DNA of 64,000 nucleotides, taken from assembly GCF_954871325.1 (NCBI RefSeq), contig NC_088777.1, positions 48,337,366 to 48,401,365 on the forward strand, written 5' to 3'. This document shows, one piece after another, positions 35,412 to 48,268 of the stretch. Position 1 is the first letter of the stretch; each line of letters starts with the position of its first letter. The DNA comes from Gordionus sp. m RMFG-2023 (taxonomy: Eukaryota; Nematomorpha; Gordioida; Chordodea; Parachordodidae). The notes beneath the pieces are model-generated. The model ran no database searches, was not told where the DNA came from, and saw only the letters and a program-made list of their open reading frames with translations. The position numbers and the translations under genes were made by a program.

Positions 35412-36701
35412 ATGATTTAAAACTCTACTGAAAACGTATCATATGTCTACCCTTTTTTATCATTAAATCAACACACATTCTTGGACAAATATTATAATAA
35501 CACCGGTATACATTGCAAGACTTTGAAGACTTTCGAGAAGTTTGAATTCTACATAAGGATTTTTAATTTGTTTATATGGATAATGGGCGTAATAGGTAAT
35601 GCGATGGCACTTTATGCAGCCTGGAAGGATAAGTCGAAATATGTAAGAGTAATTTTGATGAAAACTTTTTACGCTATAAATCTGGTCTCCTTGAAATTTA
35701 TGTTATGGTATCCTTTGCTAAGAAGTTTTGCAAAATATTGGCGATGGAAATTTTGGTATGGTGGTAAAGCTTTGAGACATTTCCTAGCTAATATAGTATT
35801 CCCACTATCCAGGATCTTTTTTAACCTCTCCTTCAATATATACGTCCTATTCGCCTTTTTACAAATAATAGCCATATTATACCCCATCTATTACAGACAA
35901 CATTTCACCATGCGTAGGATCAAATTTATGATCTTAGGATGCTTTGTTTATGTACTAATATGGTACTTACCCACTGCTTGGTGGTTCCAAGTGGTCAAGG
36001 TTGATATTTGTGACATGGATTTTGCCACCTACATGTTTTATCCGCCAAATTTTTTACTCCTCAAAATATCATGGGAGAAAAACGCTTGGATAACGTATGC
36101 ACTCTTGAGAGAATTTTTGACAAAATTCTTACCAGTAAGTATGATCTTTATTTTTAACATTTGGTCCTTGAAGCATAAGAAAAAGTTGCTGAAATATAAA
36201 TCTAATCTTAAATTGTTAAATCAAAAACCAGAGAGAGTTGAAATGAATTCCACATTAACATTGCCCACCGTTATCAGTGTAAATAATAGAGCCAACGATT
36301 CCATAAAGACTCTCAAATACGATAGGACTACAAGTCCCCCAAATTTGATGGATGCTCAAGAACTCAAAATAAAATACAAATGGACAGAATACAATATAAA
36401 TAAAAGAATGGTGCTCATAAATATGTTGGAATATTTTTTTTTCCTATTTCCGAAGCCTCTATACATACTATACATCCACTTAATGAAACCTCATATTTTA
36501 TCTGACCATGAAGAATTGGCTTTCAGTATTTGTACCTCGATGGAATATATGTACGTTATACTTACGTTCTACCTTAATCTCCTCTTTAATCCTGGTTACA
36601 GAGAGGAAGTTGTATCACTTTTAAGAAAATCTATTAATCATTTCAAAAATAGAGTATATGAAAATAAAATTTTTCCTATGAAACAATCTTCAAATCATTA
36701 A
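35412..36701 (+). pseudogene. 7TM receptor-like gene, copy C, stop at codon 3
   Basis: The ATG equivalent to that of copy A lies at 35412, but the third codon is TAA where copy A has TTG and copy B has TCA. After that the frame is open through the whole receptor body to the stop at 36701, including GVIGNA in TM1, IWYLPTAWWF in TM4, the basic third loop, LFPKPLY in TM6 and LLFNPGYREEV in TM7. The next in-frame ATG is within TM1 (WIMGVIGN), which would remove the glycosylated N-terminus. An upstream exon or non-ATG start could rescue it, but neither is visible. I call it a recent pseudogene or N-terminally altered gene. The same DRY loss is seen (LQI). Confidence 0.72.
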
Positions 36702-38856
36702 AAAGGTAGGGGGAGGATAAATTTGATTTTTACTTGAAAAAATTATATCAACTTTGAAAAATAAAAACTTTGACTATTGCACTTATAGTCGATAATTGGA
36801 ACAAAGGGACGTTTTGGGAAGTTACCTAAGTCAAAATTATTGAAAAAGAATCGAATGGGAATAAACACCGGAACATTTCCAAATAACAATAACGAAACAA
36901 TCTTAAATATATGTTAGATTAGAGTCAATGTGTTTTTTTCCGGTTATGTGTTATTTTTTTAACTTAGAATCATTTTTTGCTTTCTTCCTATTTTTTAAAT
37001 TTAGAAATCTGAATTTAACGAATGAATTCCACTATGTTTGAAATATCTGCTCTATGATTTTCAGACAATTTAGCCATGAACCTTTGAACCAAATATAATT
37101 TATATGAGTTTTTCCATATATTTTTTATTTAAATTATGAATGACTAAAAGGTTAACCGTAAAATTGTATACAATTTGATAAGATAGGTATTCTAAAATCT
37201 AATAATATTTATTTTTAAGAGAAATATTTAAATAGAAACATTATTTTATTCAATAATTTTTCAAAAGTTTGGAAATAAAATATATATTGTTTTTTTATTT
37301 TGGAAAGATTTTTTTTTATTAATAAAAGATATTATTGTGTGCAAAAAATTTGACATTTTTAAAGTAAAATTCGATCAAAAGTCTTTTTTTTTAGAAAAAT
37401 AATAATATATTCAAAGATTTTTTCTTCTAAAAATTTTTTTTTTTTCAAATTCTAAAATTTTTATATATCAAGTCCATACCCGCCCCGGTTCAATTATTTA
37501 TTTTTTTTAAATTAGGTCCGAGTCTTTTACTCTATTCCTAATTTATCGTTAGACCAGTTTTTTTCACCCTTAGTCCAAAATGTCAAACATATATAGCTCG
37601 AAAACATTTTTAAAAGTTTATCGAAAAACAAGTGACGAGCCATTTTTTAATGGAGTACAAAATAATTTATAATGTAAAATTTTTGAAAACTTTAATTAGT
37701 TTTTGACAACTTTTAGAGAAAACCTCAAGAAAAGAAACGAAACCTTTAAATAAAAAAATTTATTCTAAAACAACATCGTTACTAACGGCGTTACATTTTT
37801 TAGAGCAACGGAAGGCCATTAGCCACCTTCTTCTAGAGGTAACGAGTAACAGTAAGGCATTTTATTTATTTCGAGCTACGTTTTTTTATAAAAAAAATAT
37901 GGAAAAATCATATTTTATTGTATTATATAATTAAACATTTATTTATTTCTTACATTTTATAAATCATTTAAGCTGAGTGTTTGATTCACATCAACCACAA
38001 ATTCCTTCATTTTTATTTTATATTTTCGTTATTAAACTTTCACTCAAGATTATTAATGATTAACATTGAATCAATCATTGTATGTAAATTTATTCTTATT
38101 AATATTATAATTATTTTAATAAAGAATATATTGTCAATTGTACATTTTCTTCAGATGAAACTGAGTAAAACCTATATTGGTTCTAATATAAAACACTTTT
38201 TTACACCAATAAATAAAACTAAGGAGTATAAAGTTTACATTTTTTAAGTATAAATTGCGTCCCAACTCAATTATCTTAACAATTGTGGAATAATCATGGA
38301 CATCCTCCAAACTGTTGTTAAAAATAAATAAAAAATAATTACAAAAATATCTTATCTTATAATATATTGTTTTTTAAAAATTATTATAAAAAGATATTTT
38401 ATTATATTATACAATTTTAATATACTTATACATATTACAATCCTCATGGGAAAAAAATTATATAATGTGCACCAATATTTTAATATAAATTTTCCATTTA
38501 ATTAAAATAGTGAACATTATTATAATAAATTAAAAAAGGCTTTTACCTGCCTTTATGAATTTTATATTTTAATTTAATAATATTAAATTTTTAAAGTTTC
38601 ATAGACAATTTTCTAGCCAAACTAGTGTTGAAAGACATTTTTTGCATTTCAGAATTATATTAACAACACCACGCAAATATAACAATTTAAATGAAAATAT
38701 ACAATTTATTTTCGCTTTGATTTGCTTAATTTAATTTTATTTTTTTTTGTATTATTTAAACACTTTATAACCATAAAACAATATCCGTAATTAAATTCCT
38801 ATAAATAATAATATTAGAAAATATTTATTACTTTACACACATAGTTATTTTAAATA

Positions 38857-39071
38857 CAGTGTTGTGATGATTTAATGAAAGATATTTACGATTTAATTAA
38901 AACACATGCATATATAATTATATTCTTTACAAATGTACAACAAAAGAAATAATAAAAGAAATTTCAATAATGCCTTTTCTATATTTTAATTAGTTTTGCA
39001 AATATTATCATTTAATATGAATGGGTTTAAATTTAATCGTCAATATGTTCCAATAAATCATCACAACACTG
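38857..39071. mobile_element. TA-flanked MITE, arm C only
   Basis: This 215-bp element has perfect starting inverted repeats CAGTGTTGTGATGATTTA / TAAATCATCACAACACTG and TA on both sides. The mirrored place in arm B (about 28,820) has a single TA and no insert, so it arrived after the arms separated. TA duplication points to a Tc1/mariner-type mobiliser. Confidence 0.92.
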
Positions 39072-41102
39072 TAAAAAGAAAACTTAAAGCATTGTTTTTC
39101 CTCTTCAATACAGACATAACAGTCCTGAAAGAGTTTAAACTCATCCTCAATTCTCTTTTATTTTGATCGAAATAATGCTAAAACTTATAATAAATTTTAA
39201 TAAATTGGTCTCAATTTTTATTTCTATTGTTAGTCTCTAATAAAGAAGATACAACTACTCACTGGTTTGGCGGGGAGAAAGAAATAAATAAAGCAAGCTA
39301 AGTAGCATATTAATTTATTCGTTTTTTAATAGCTAATAGAAAAGGCTAGATTAAAAGTAAAATGTGATATTATCAAAAAACAGGAAAATTATATATCGAA
39401 AAGGGCAACTTTAACCTATTTTTATTCAGGTTTATGCACTTTGGGAATATAAATTTGGCTTTATCTACATTAAAAATTTTTAAATACATTCTCTCTTTAT
39501 ATAGTATTTTATAATTTTTTGTTTTATTAATAAAATATTCTATTATTTTTCTTTTTAAAAAAAAATTAAATTCATAGTTTAAAATCAATCTTGTTTGTGA
39601 TTTTATTTTAACCAATATTAATTAACATATTGAAATAACGAAATTTTTAATATAAATCATTCTATTTCAAATTATTAATAACGATATTTTCATTTTTAAA
39701 ATTATCAAATTTTTTTTAGAACTTAATCATTATATAAAATTTATTATAGCCAATATATTTTAAAAAATTATAATTTCGAAAACACAATTAATAAAATAAT
39801 CAGAAAATATTTAAGAGCAAAAATAATCTTGTTAATAAAAAACATTATAGGCTACATAAATCAGAATGTAAATAACATTATAATTATAGAATTAAACATT
39901 ATTATTATTTAAAAAGCTAAACCATTATCGTTCATAAATGAAAATTTAAATCTTCTTGGCGATTGTGCCAATATTAAAAAAATTTTCGGCACAGGATTAA
40001 ATCTCGGTGTATGTTAAATAAATCTTCTTCATTCATTCTATTTTCTTATGTCTCACTTCTGACATAAGTTTTTATTCTCTATAAAGGTAAGGTCCTCCTA
40101 TTTGTGATTGTATATACTAATTATTATTGCTGCCAAAATATAAAGTAATTTTAATAGATTCTTTTCAATTACATAATCTTTCTAAGGATCTCCTACGATT
40201 TCGAAAAAATGTTTCGCGTCCTAATTTATTTATAGATTAAAGACATATCTATATACTTTGCGATATCTTTCATTTTGGCGCTCTCTCGGGTAGAGATGTA
40301 TTCGCTATATCTATTTTTTTTCTTATTCCAGTTTTTATAATTTCTTCTTGGCATTGAGATATTTGTTGAATCGACAATAGAATCCATACTTAAAGAGGGG
40401 GAATTGATAATATGAGAAATTCTTTGTAGATTATATATTTAGGGGTATTGAATTAATAATTATTAATCGGGAATTGAAGAAAATGAATTGTATTATTGAT
40501 GTTACTAGATAAAATTTGTCACATATTAAACATTTTTAAAAATAATAATTAAAGACAAGCGGGGAAAAGTCTTGTCTAAAATAGAATATTAGACGTCGGT
40601 CTTGAGAGGAATTAGTAGGGATTTAGCTCAATTTAAATATAATAAAATTAATTTATCAAGCGAAGATTTCTTTATTTTATCAATTAAGTATAAAAATAAA
40701 ATCTGTTACTATCTCAAAAATAATTTTCTCATTTATATATTATATCTTTTTTATAAAATGTAAATCAATTCCCGTTATAAAATATAGCTGCAAACTCATA
40801 TTAACAATTTAAAAGTAATATAAATTGATTCTTTAAATACAAGTAATAATAAAAAGAAAAGTTATTACAGTACACAATATGTAAAAATAATAAAATTGTA
40901 TTTTTAAAAAAAATTAATAAAATAAATGTAAAAATAAAAATTACAGTAAAATATATATCATGTAAATTTTTTACATCCGTTTTGTCGTGTTTTAATATTA
41001 TATATGGATCGCCTTTTATTTTGTTAGTAATATACAAAAATAAAAACACATTCTCTCATTTTTTTAAAGTTTATCATATAAAAATATCTTACCCTGTATA
41101 TC

Positions 41103-41308
41103 CAGAGACCTGCGGTGGTACCATTTAGCCCAACCAGGATTTTTTACAAAGAAAACTGCTCTGACTCGGATTTTTTAAAATATATTGCAATTATTCTTAA
41201 TTTTAGCTAATAAGAGTTATTTAATATATACGGCCCAGACCTGAGTACTTTAAAAAAAAAAGAATATTGATATACAGGGCCGGGCAGGCCGGACCTGCAG
41301 GTCTTTGA
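41103..41308. mobile_element. Short inverted-repeat element with GC-rich ends, arm C
   Basis: The mirror of the element at 27,650-27,855, with CAGAGACCTG at one edge and GCAGGTCTTTG at the other, and matching outer flanks. It shows that this insertion was in place before the arms duplicated. Confidence 0.65.
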
Positions 41309-41751
41309 TAAGTATCGAGAAGGATATTATTATATAAGAAAATTAAATTAATCTATGTAATGTAATTAATATATTAATGGTAAACAATATATTAGACAAA
41401 ATATCAATAGCAAGTAAACCAGATTTGTAAGAAAAAAATATAGAAACAGTGAGTAGACCAAAATTTTATAAAAAATTATCTTGTTATCTTAATTTTCGAT
41501 CATATTTAGGCTTTTAGAACTAAAAATAGATAACCGTTAAAACTTAACCATTTGCAATTAATTTAAAAAAAAATTATATTTAAAATTTATTTGAAAAGAA
41601 TTTGTTTCAGTCAATTTCATTTAAAGGTAATAAATGTAAAGATTATTTTTAAGTAATATTGTTAATATAATTTCTTGAAATATACAAAGCAAGAAATAAT
41701 TTTAAATTTTTAAAAAATAAAAAATAAAACGCCAACTTGCGGATTGAATGT

Positions 41752-42239
41752 TGTTACAAGTCCGAACTTAACTCAGGGTGTTAACACAGTATTGGGAGAG
41801 CTAATTAAGAATCAAAGGTGTATTAAATCTATATAATTAAAATAAAGGATTAATTTTAATAATAACGATGGCTAACTACTTACTTTTGTGCACACCTAAA
41901 ATATATAATGTAACTCCTTTAAATAATTCTAATTTATTAAATCGTAGACTTACTTTTTCTGTATTAAATCTTTCCTATTTATTAAATTTCACACAAATTT
42001 CGAAAAAACAAAATATCGTCTGTAATTCTTTTATTAAATTAATTTTTAAAATATCATCCGTTAAAATATAATTGTTTTTCTTAGCTATTTATATATTTTT
42101 TTATAGCCATTAAACATTATAAGTATTTGCATATTAACATAATAATTTTTCGAAGAAATAATCACATAAAATAAAAATCCATCATTTAAATTAATTTTGT
42201 TCCATAAATATCTTATAACTAAATTTGCATAATCCAACA
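41752..42239. mobile_element. Solo LTR, arm C only (fossil)
   Basis: A 488-bp TG...CA unit (TGTTACAAG to AATCCAACA) flanked by a 5-bp duplication AATGT. Arm B has the unfilled site (GAATGTTAT in the matching orientation). No internal region; the family is not recognised. It formed by LTR-LTR recombination after insertion and is younger than the palindrome. Confidence 0.8.
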
Positions 42240-42468
42240 AATGTTATAAGATTATATATTTTAAATATATTAAACTTTTTAGTTAAACTAGAGGTCTGGC
42301 CGAAAACCCGGCCATCTAAGTGAGCGAGAGGGTGAGTTGACTAAAATATTTTTAAAAACGGGCAGGTGGCCTGGTGGGTTAAGAAAACTTTTAAACTATA
42401 GGCGTGGTGGGTTATAAATATAAATTTTTGTTTTTAAATCATGAAAATTTGGATTAAAAAATTATTTT

Positions 42469-42959
42469 TGTTGTATTCAAATATATATATGAGCTATTAT
42501 TAATTTTTTTGTATTCAAATCATTAATTTTTTTGTATTCAAATATATAGATATAACTATGATTAATTTGAATATGTAAAAAAAGAAAAAGAAAACGATGT
42601 CTATGAATATTGATAATTTTTGATTATTGTTGAAAAAGATACTTATAATTTTTCCTTACTTATTTTTTGATGAATTTTTATGATATTTATAATTTTGGAA
42701 TATTAAAAAGATGAATAAAAATGAAAAGATTTTAAAATAAAGAAAATCATTCTTAAAGTTAAAAAAAAGGAAATTCGAATTAAACTGGTTACGGTCTCCG
42801 ACAAGTAATTATAATTGAGTGTAACATTCGTAAGATTATTAACCGAATTTAGTAAATTTTATATATTAATTTATTTATCAATAGATTCCTTCAATGTATT
42901 CAGTCTCTCCCACAAGCCTCAGCAAAGAAATATCAATCCCATATTAAGGACTGGTACAG
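42469..42959 (+). repeat. 5' LTR of the 42.5-49.1 kb element
   Basis: Begins TGTTGTATTC and ends GGACTGGTACAG, then TGGTGCC, the expected start of a tRNA primer-binding site. It matches the 3' LTR closely; the main difference is the copy number of a short TTTGTATTCAAATATATA unit near the start. Confidence 0.9.
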
Positions 42960-43611
42960 TGGTGCCTTATAGTGATTGATCCAGGCTTTAGAAGATCGAA
43001 TGTCATTCTAATTATACATTGGAACTAGGTATAAAAAAAATATATATATAAATTTTTAGATAATTTCGGTTTTTTTATTGATGTTATATAAAATTTGGAT
43101 CATTGTATTGGTTTTATTCGTATTTTTATATTTATTTAATTTTTTAAGATTAGTTAAAATTATTTTAATTAAGTGGTTATTGAGTACGCTTTAATGTATA
43201 TTACGCAAATAAATTTATTAAGTTTAATACTTGAAAATATAAGTATAATTATATTTGTGTTGCTAATTTTAAGTTTCAAGTTAGGTTTAATTATAGGAAG
43301 AAATACGACTTACGTTAAAATAGAGAGTAAAGAGTTAGAAAATATTAAGAATATATTAAGAGAGGAAGATAAGAAAAGAAATATAAACAACTTCATACGA
43401 ACGGATAATTACAGACAGATAATTTGCTATAGTTGTGGTCAGCCGGGCCACATGTCGCGCCAATGTGAGTTAACGAAGAATCTAAGATGCGCGAGGTGTG
43501 GCAAGAATGGCCATGTGGCTAGCAGAGTAAACAATTCAATTGTAAGGTGCAATAGTTGTGCCCAAGAGGGACACACAAGAAAATTGCAATAAATGACTAA
43601 GAGAGAGATAT

Positions 43612-43945
43612 TTTAATTTTAATGATAAATTTTGTAATGATAATAATTTTTCTAATGTTAATAATTTTAATTCAGGTAAGAATAAATATTTTAATTTTAA
43701 TGATAAATTTTGTAATGATAATAATTTTTCTAATGTTGATTTTTAATTCAGGTAAGAATAAATATTTTAATTTTAATGATAAATTGTGTAATGATAATAA
43801 TTTTTCTAATGTTGATAATTTTAATTCAGGTAAGAATAAATATTTTAGTTTTAATGATAAATTTTGTAATGATAATAATTTTTCTAATGTTGATAATTTT
43901 AGTTCAAGTAAGAATAAGTATTTTAATGTTAATGATAAATCCGGT
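43612..43945 (+). repeat. 78-bp in-frame tandem repeat in the gag region
   Basis: About five units of 76-78 bp, seen from the word AATGATAAAT at 43,621, 43,699, 43,775, 43,853 and 43,931. A 78-bp unit equals 26 codons, giving an Asn/Asp/Phe-rich repeat (for example NDNNFSNVDNF). It resembles low-complexity linkers after nucleocapsid domains. It belongs to the fossil LTR element. Confidence 0.88.
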
Positions 43946-46402
43946 GATGATAATGAGTGTTTTAATGTTGATAATTATAATTTGAATAATAATAATAGAA
44001 GTATAGGTAAAAAGATAAATATAAAAATAGAAAGTAGGAATTTTGAAATATATAGAATAAAAGGTTCAACTGGTGTAGATGTATGAAAAATTAAATTAGA
44101 GGATTTTTTAATGAAAAATAAATGTCCGAGAGTCAAGATAAAGGCTGAAGAAGCAGAGATATGTTTTTTATTGGATACAGGAGTCGAGATTAGCCTTATG
44201 AGTGTAAAAGATTTTAATAAATATTTTCCAAAAGAAAGATTCATTGCAAAGAGAATAAAAGTTAGACAATTAGATGGTAGCATGGTTATAATTCTAGGTT
44301 TTTATGTGCTAAAATTGTTAGATATAAATAAGGAAGTAAAGTTATGGATTACGACACTAAAAATGGAGCCTATTTTAGGTTGGAATGACATTGAGAAGAT
44401 AGGTCCTGAGTATAATTGGTGGTCTTTGTTTGAAAATGTCCGTGAGAAAAACAAAATAACGAATGAGATAATAAGAAGTGAGGATAAAGAGAAGACTGAT
44501 TTACCTTGTTTAAGAGTTAAACAGGATATAGTTCTCGATGAACTCAAAAATCGAACACCAGAATTTTTAATTAGATATAGAAGTAACTTAGAAGAAAATA
44601 AGGAAATAAGAGATATAAAGACAATAGAGGTAAATACAGTCGAAGATGAACAACAAGGAACTAATAAAATGGTAGAAATGAATGTTGTTGAGGACAATTT
44701 TAACAAAGAAATAAAGATTATTTTGAATAGATATAAGGAAGTCGTTAAAGAAGAATTAGGGATTATTAAAGAAGTAGATATACGATTAGAACAAGATTAT
44801 CGACCTAAATATTGCAGCACAAGAAGATTGCCGTTTTCGTGGATAGAAGATATAAATAAGGAATTAGACAAATGGTTAAAAGAAGGAATTACAAAACCAA
44901 TAGTGCATAGTGTATGGGCAACACCATTAGTTCCCATAAGAAAACCAGATAACAGTTTAAGACTGTGTATAGACTATAGAGTATCAGTTAACCCGTGGGT
45001 AATAATCGAAAGATATCCATTACATAGAATAGAACAATTGCTGGCTAATTTAAGAGGAGCAACAATTTTTTCAAAAATAGATTTTTTGAATGCTAACTTG
45101 CAAATAAAGGTAAATGAGAGAACAAGTAAGATATTAACGATTACAACGCATAGAGGATTATTTGCTTTTTGTCGTTTACCATTTGGTTTGAAAGTATCAG
45201 CTCCAATATTTCAAAGAACTATGGCGGCATTATTTCAAGGAATAAAGGGAATAATATATTATTTAGATGTTTTGATATCTGGTAGAACAGAAGAAGAACA
45301 CTATGCTAGGTTAGTTAAAGTGTTAGATATTATATTAGAAAATGGTTTAAAAGCTATATTAATAAAAGTGTTTTTGGATCAAGAAAAATAAAGTATTTAG
45401 GACATATTATAAAAGGAGAAGAAATAACTCCAATTGCAAAGAATATAGATAAGATAATGAATATGAGAGCCCCAAATAATAAAACTGAAGTACAGGCGTT
45501 TTTGGGAGCAACGAATTATTATCATCGGTTTGTTCAAAATTTTGCAGAAATCGCCTCACCGTTGTATGATTTATTAAAGAAAAATAAAAAGTTTGAATGG
45601 GGAGAAACACAGGAGAAAAGTTTCGAAACATTGAAGATAAAGATGGTAGAGAACCCGATTTTTAAATTGTTTTAATGAGAATTAGATATTATATTAGCGG
45701 TTGATGCATCTAATGAAGGTATAGGAGGAGTTTTATTACTGACCGATAAGGTTGAGTAACCGATTTTATTTTTATCGAGACGTTTTAGTAGCACTGAGAA
45801 AAATTACTCCACGATCGAGAGAGAGGCTCTGGCTGTGAAATTCGGGCTAGAGAAGTGCAAAGAATATCTGATTGGAAGAAGGTTTATTTTATATACGGAT
45901 CATAAGCCGTTGGTAGATTTATTCAAGAAAGAAAATAAAGAACTTATGATGTCACCAAGACTACAGAGATGGTTAATTTTAGTTGGTAATTTCAATTTTG
46001 AGATAAGATTCAGAGCAGGTAAACAAAATTGTTTACCAGATATATTATCGAGATTGTTTATAAAAGACAGTGCAAACAAGGATACAGTAATCGATAGTTT
46101 AGAATAAATAGAAGAGGAGGAAAAATTAAATAGTAAAGTTATAAGAGCTTTGAAGATAGATACAAGAGAAGAACCGATAACGTTTGAAAGAATAGAGGAG
46201 ATATCCAAAAAAGATGAAGAATTAATAAGAATTAGAACTTGTTTGAAAGGAGAGGCAGAATGGAAAGGTGAAGACAAAGCTTTTAAAAATATAAGGAATG
46301 AATTAAATATAGAAGACAATTGTTTATTGAGAGGATATCGATTAGTGATACCGATTAAGTTAAGAAAAGATACATTAGCCGTATTACATACAGGACATCA
46401 AG

Positions 46403-46937
46403 CAGCGTCTACATGAGCGGGAGGGATAGGAACAGTTTACATCCTATTTTTTTGAGGGGGTAGGTGGTAAGCTGCTCTAATGGGGGTAGGATAAATTTTT
46501 TGGGGGGTTATCTATTAAATTTTGAGATCAAATAGGACAAAATTTATTGCTGTAAAAATTAATACTTTTATTATAGTATTATTATAATACAATTCATCGA
46601 CCAAATCTATATATTGCAAACAATCATACACATTGTTTTCCAAATAAACTATCCTTTTTTAAAAGGTTTAGATATTTTAGCAAGCTCATAACGCCATAAT
46701 AATTAATTCATTGTAAAAATGGAGGTTTTAATTGAATTTATTATCTAAAAAATAAATTCTTAATATTCACAAAATATCGATAATTGGTAGTAGAGATAGA
46801 TTAATTTAAGTTATCCTTTATAAATTCTTTGAAAAAGTATCAATAAATAAATAGGTAAAAATAATGATAATTTTTAGGGGGGTAGGCAAAGGTTTTTGAA
46901 GGGGGTTTGCATCCAGTGAAAATCCTGTTAGACGCTG
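46403..46937. mobile_element. hAT-type nonautonomous element nested in the LTR element
   Basis: This 535-bp insertion begins CAGCGTCTACA and ends TGTTAGACGCTG, flanked by the perfect 8-bp duplication ACATCAAG (46,395-46,402 and 46,938-46,945). Its ends carry G-rich stretches and its middle is AT-rich with no coding capacity. It entered after the LTR element did. Confidence 0.93.
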
Positions 46938-47789
46938 ACATCAAGGCATAGAAAGAATGAAGAATAAAGCAAGAGAATATATTTGGTGGCCCAAGATGAA
47001 TAGTGAAATTAGAATTAGCTAGAAGCTGCGAGACATGTAACATGTGGGCTAATGTACCACCAAAGAATAAAGCAGATAAATGGCCAGAAACGGACATTCC
47101 ATGTAAAAGAATACATGTAGATTTTTTAGAATATGAAAAAAGAAGATATTTTATTATGGTAGATGCTGGATCGAAATGGATAGATTGTCAACAGGTTTCA
47201 GGTTTAACGACGAAGAGCGTTGACTAAAATAAAAGATTTTGCAGGTAAATATGGATTAATGGAAACTTTAGTTTCGGATGGAGGCCCAGCATTTAAAGAT
47301 AGAGTTCTTAATCAATTTTGTGATAGGTGGAATATTAAACATTTAGTATCGCCACCATATTACCCGAGAAGTAATGGGCAAGCCGAGAGAATGGTAGCTA
47401 TTGTTAAAAGCTGGCTAAAAAAAGAAAAATATGGAGAGGGAAAATGGTGGTTGTTATTATTAGCATATAACAATACTAAAACGAGAAAAGGAAATTCACC
47501 ATCATAGATGTTTTTGGGTAGAAAAACAAGAACGGAATTAGATTTTTTGAAAGAAAAAATAAAGCTAAAGGAGGATACCTATGATGATAAATTTAAAGTT
47601 AGAAGTCTAGTATGGATTTTACTGTTTGAGGGTCCAGTTAAATGGGGGAAGGGTATAATAAGTAAGAATATAGGAAAAAAAAGTAGAAGTAGAGATTGAA
47701 GGGCAATAAGGCACTTTTACTAGACACCTAAAACAAGTAAGACTGAGAAGCTTAGGGCAAGTAAAAGATATGGGAGATAATTAGAAGAA

Positions 47790-48130
47790 ATAAATTGATG
47801 ATAGACATTATTATGAGAATCATATTGATGATGTACTTAATTATGAGAATCATAATTTATCAGGGGATACAATTGTTAAAGAGATAAATTAAGGATAGAC
47901 ATAATTATGAGAATCATATTGATGAAAGACATAATGATGAGAATCATAATTTATCAGGGGATACAATTAAAAGAAATAAATTGATGATAGACATTATTAT
48001 GAGATTCATATTGAGGATATACTTAATTATGAGAATCAATTGTTAAAGAGATAAATTGAGGATAGACATAATTATGAGAATCATATTGATGATAGACATA
48101 ATTAGGAGAATCATAATTTCAAGAGATCAA
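47790..48130 (+). repeat. Short-period repeat tract before the 3' LTR
   Basis: The phrases ATTATGAGAATCATA and TTGATGATAGACATAAT alternate about ten times, with longer duplicated blocks including ATCAGGGGATACAATT (near 47,871 and 47,953). It is part of the LTR element's 3' region. Confidence 0.8.
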
Positions 48131-48268
48131 TGAGGAGAATAATCATTCTCTAGGAAATAAATTTAATAATAGACCTAATTATAAGGGTTTAAACGGTGAA
48201 GAAATTATCAGGTGAATAGTAGATTATTAGAAGATTATGAAAGATATATTTTTATAGTAATTTTATAG

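Larger units (their letters stand above)
34431..42289. repeat. Palindrome arm C
   Basis: This is the reverse counterpart of arm B, longer mainly because of later insertions: a TA-type MITE (38,857-39,071) and a solo LTR (41,752-42,239), neither present in B. Arm C carries the better preserved of the two palindrome 7TM genes. Other stretches of the arm show no supported gene. Confidence 0.92.

Noticed and set aside
40801-41049. An 82-residue hydrophobic frame on the minus strand
   Set aside because: AT-rich low-complexity Phe/Leu/Ile translation; the matching place in arm B does not keep the frame.
41868-42071. A 67-residue frame in arm C
   Set aside because: It lies within the solo LTR and has no recognisable content.
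42290-42468. GC-rich AGGTCTGGCCG and CCCGGCC stretch before the 5' LTR as a complete hAT-type element
   Set aside because: Only one edge resembles an element end; no partner inverted repeat or target duplication was found on either side of the LTR element.
44302-44706. A 134-residue minus-strand Ser/Phe-rich frame
   Set aside because: Antisense shadow of the protease/RT region of the LTR element.
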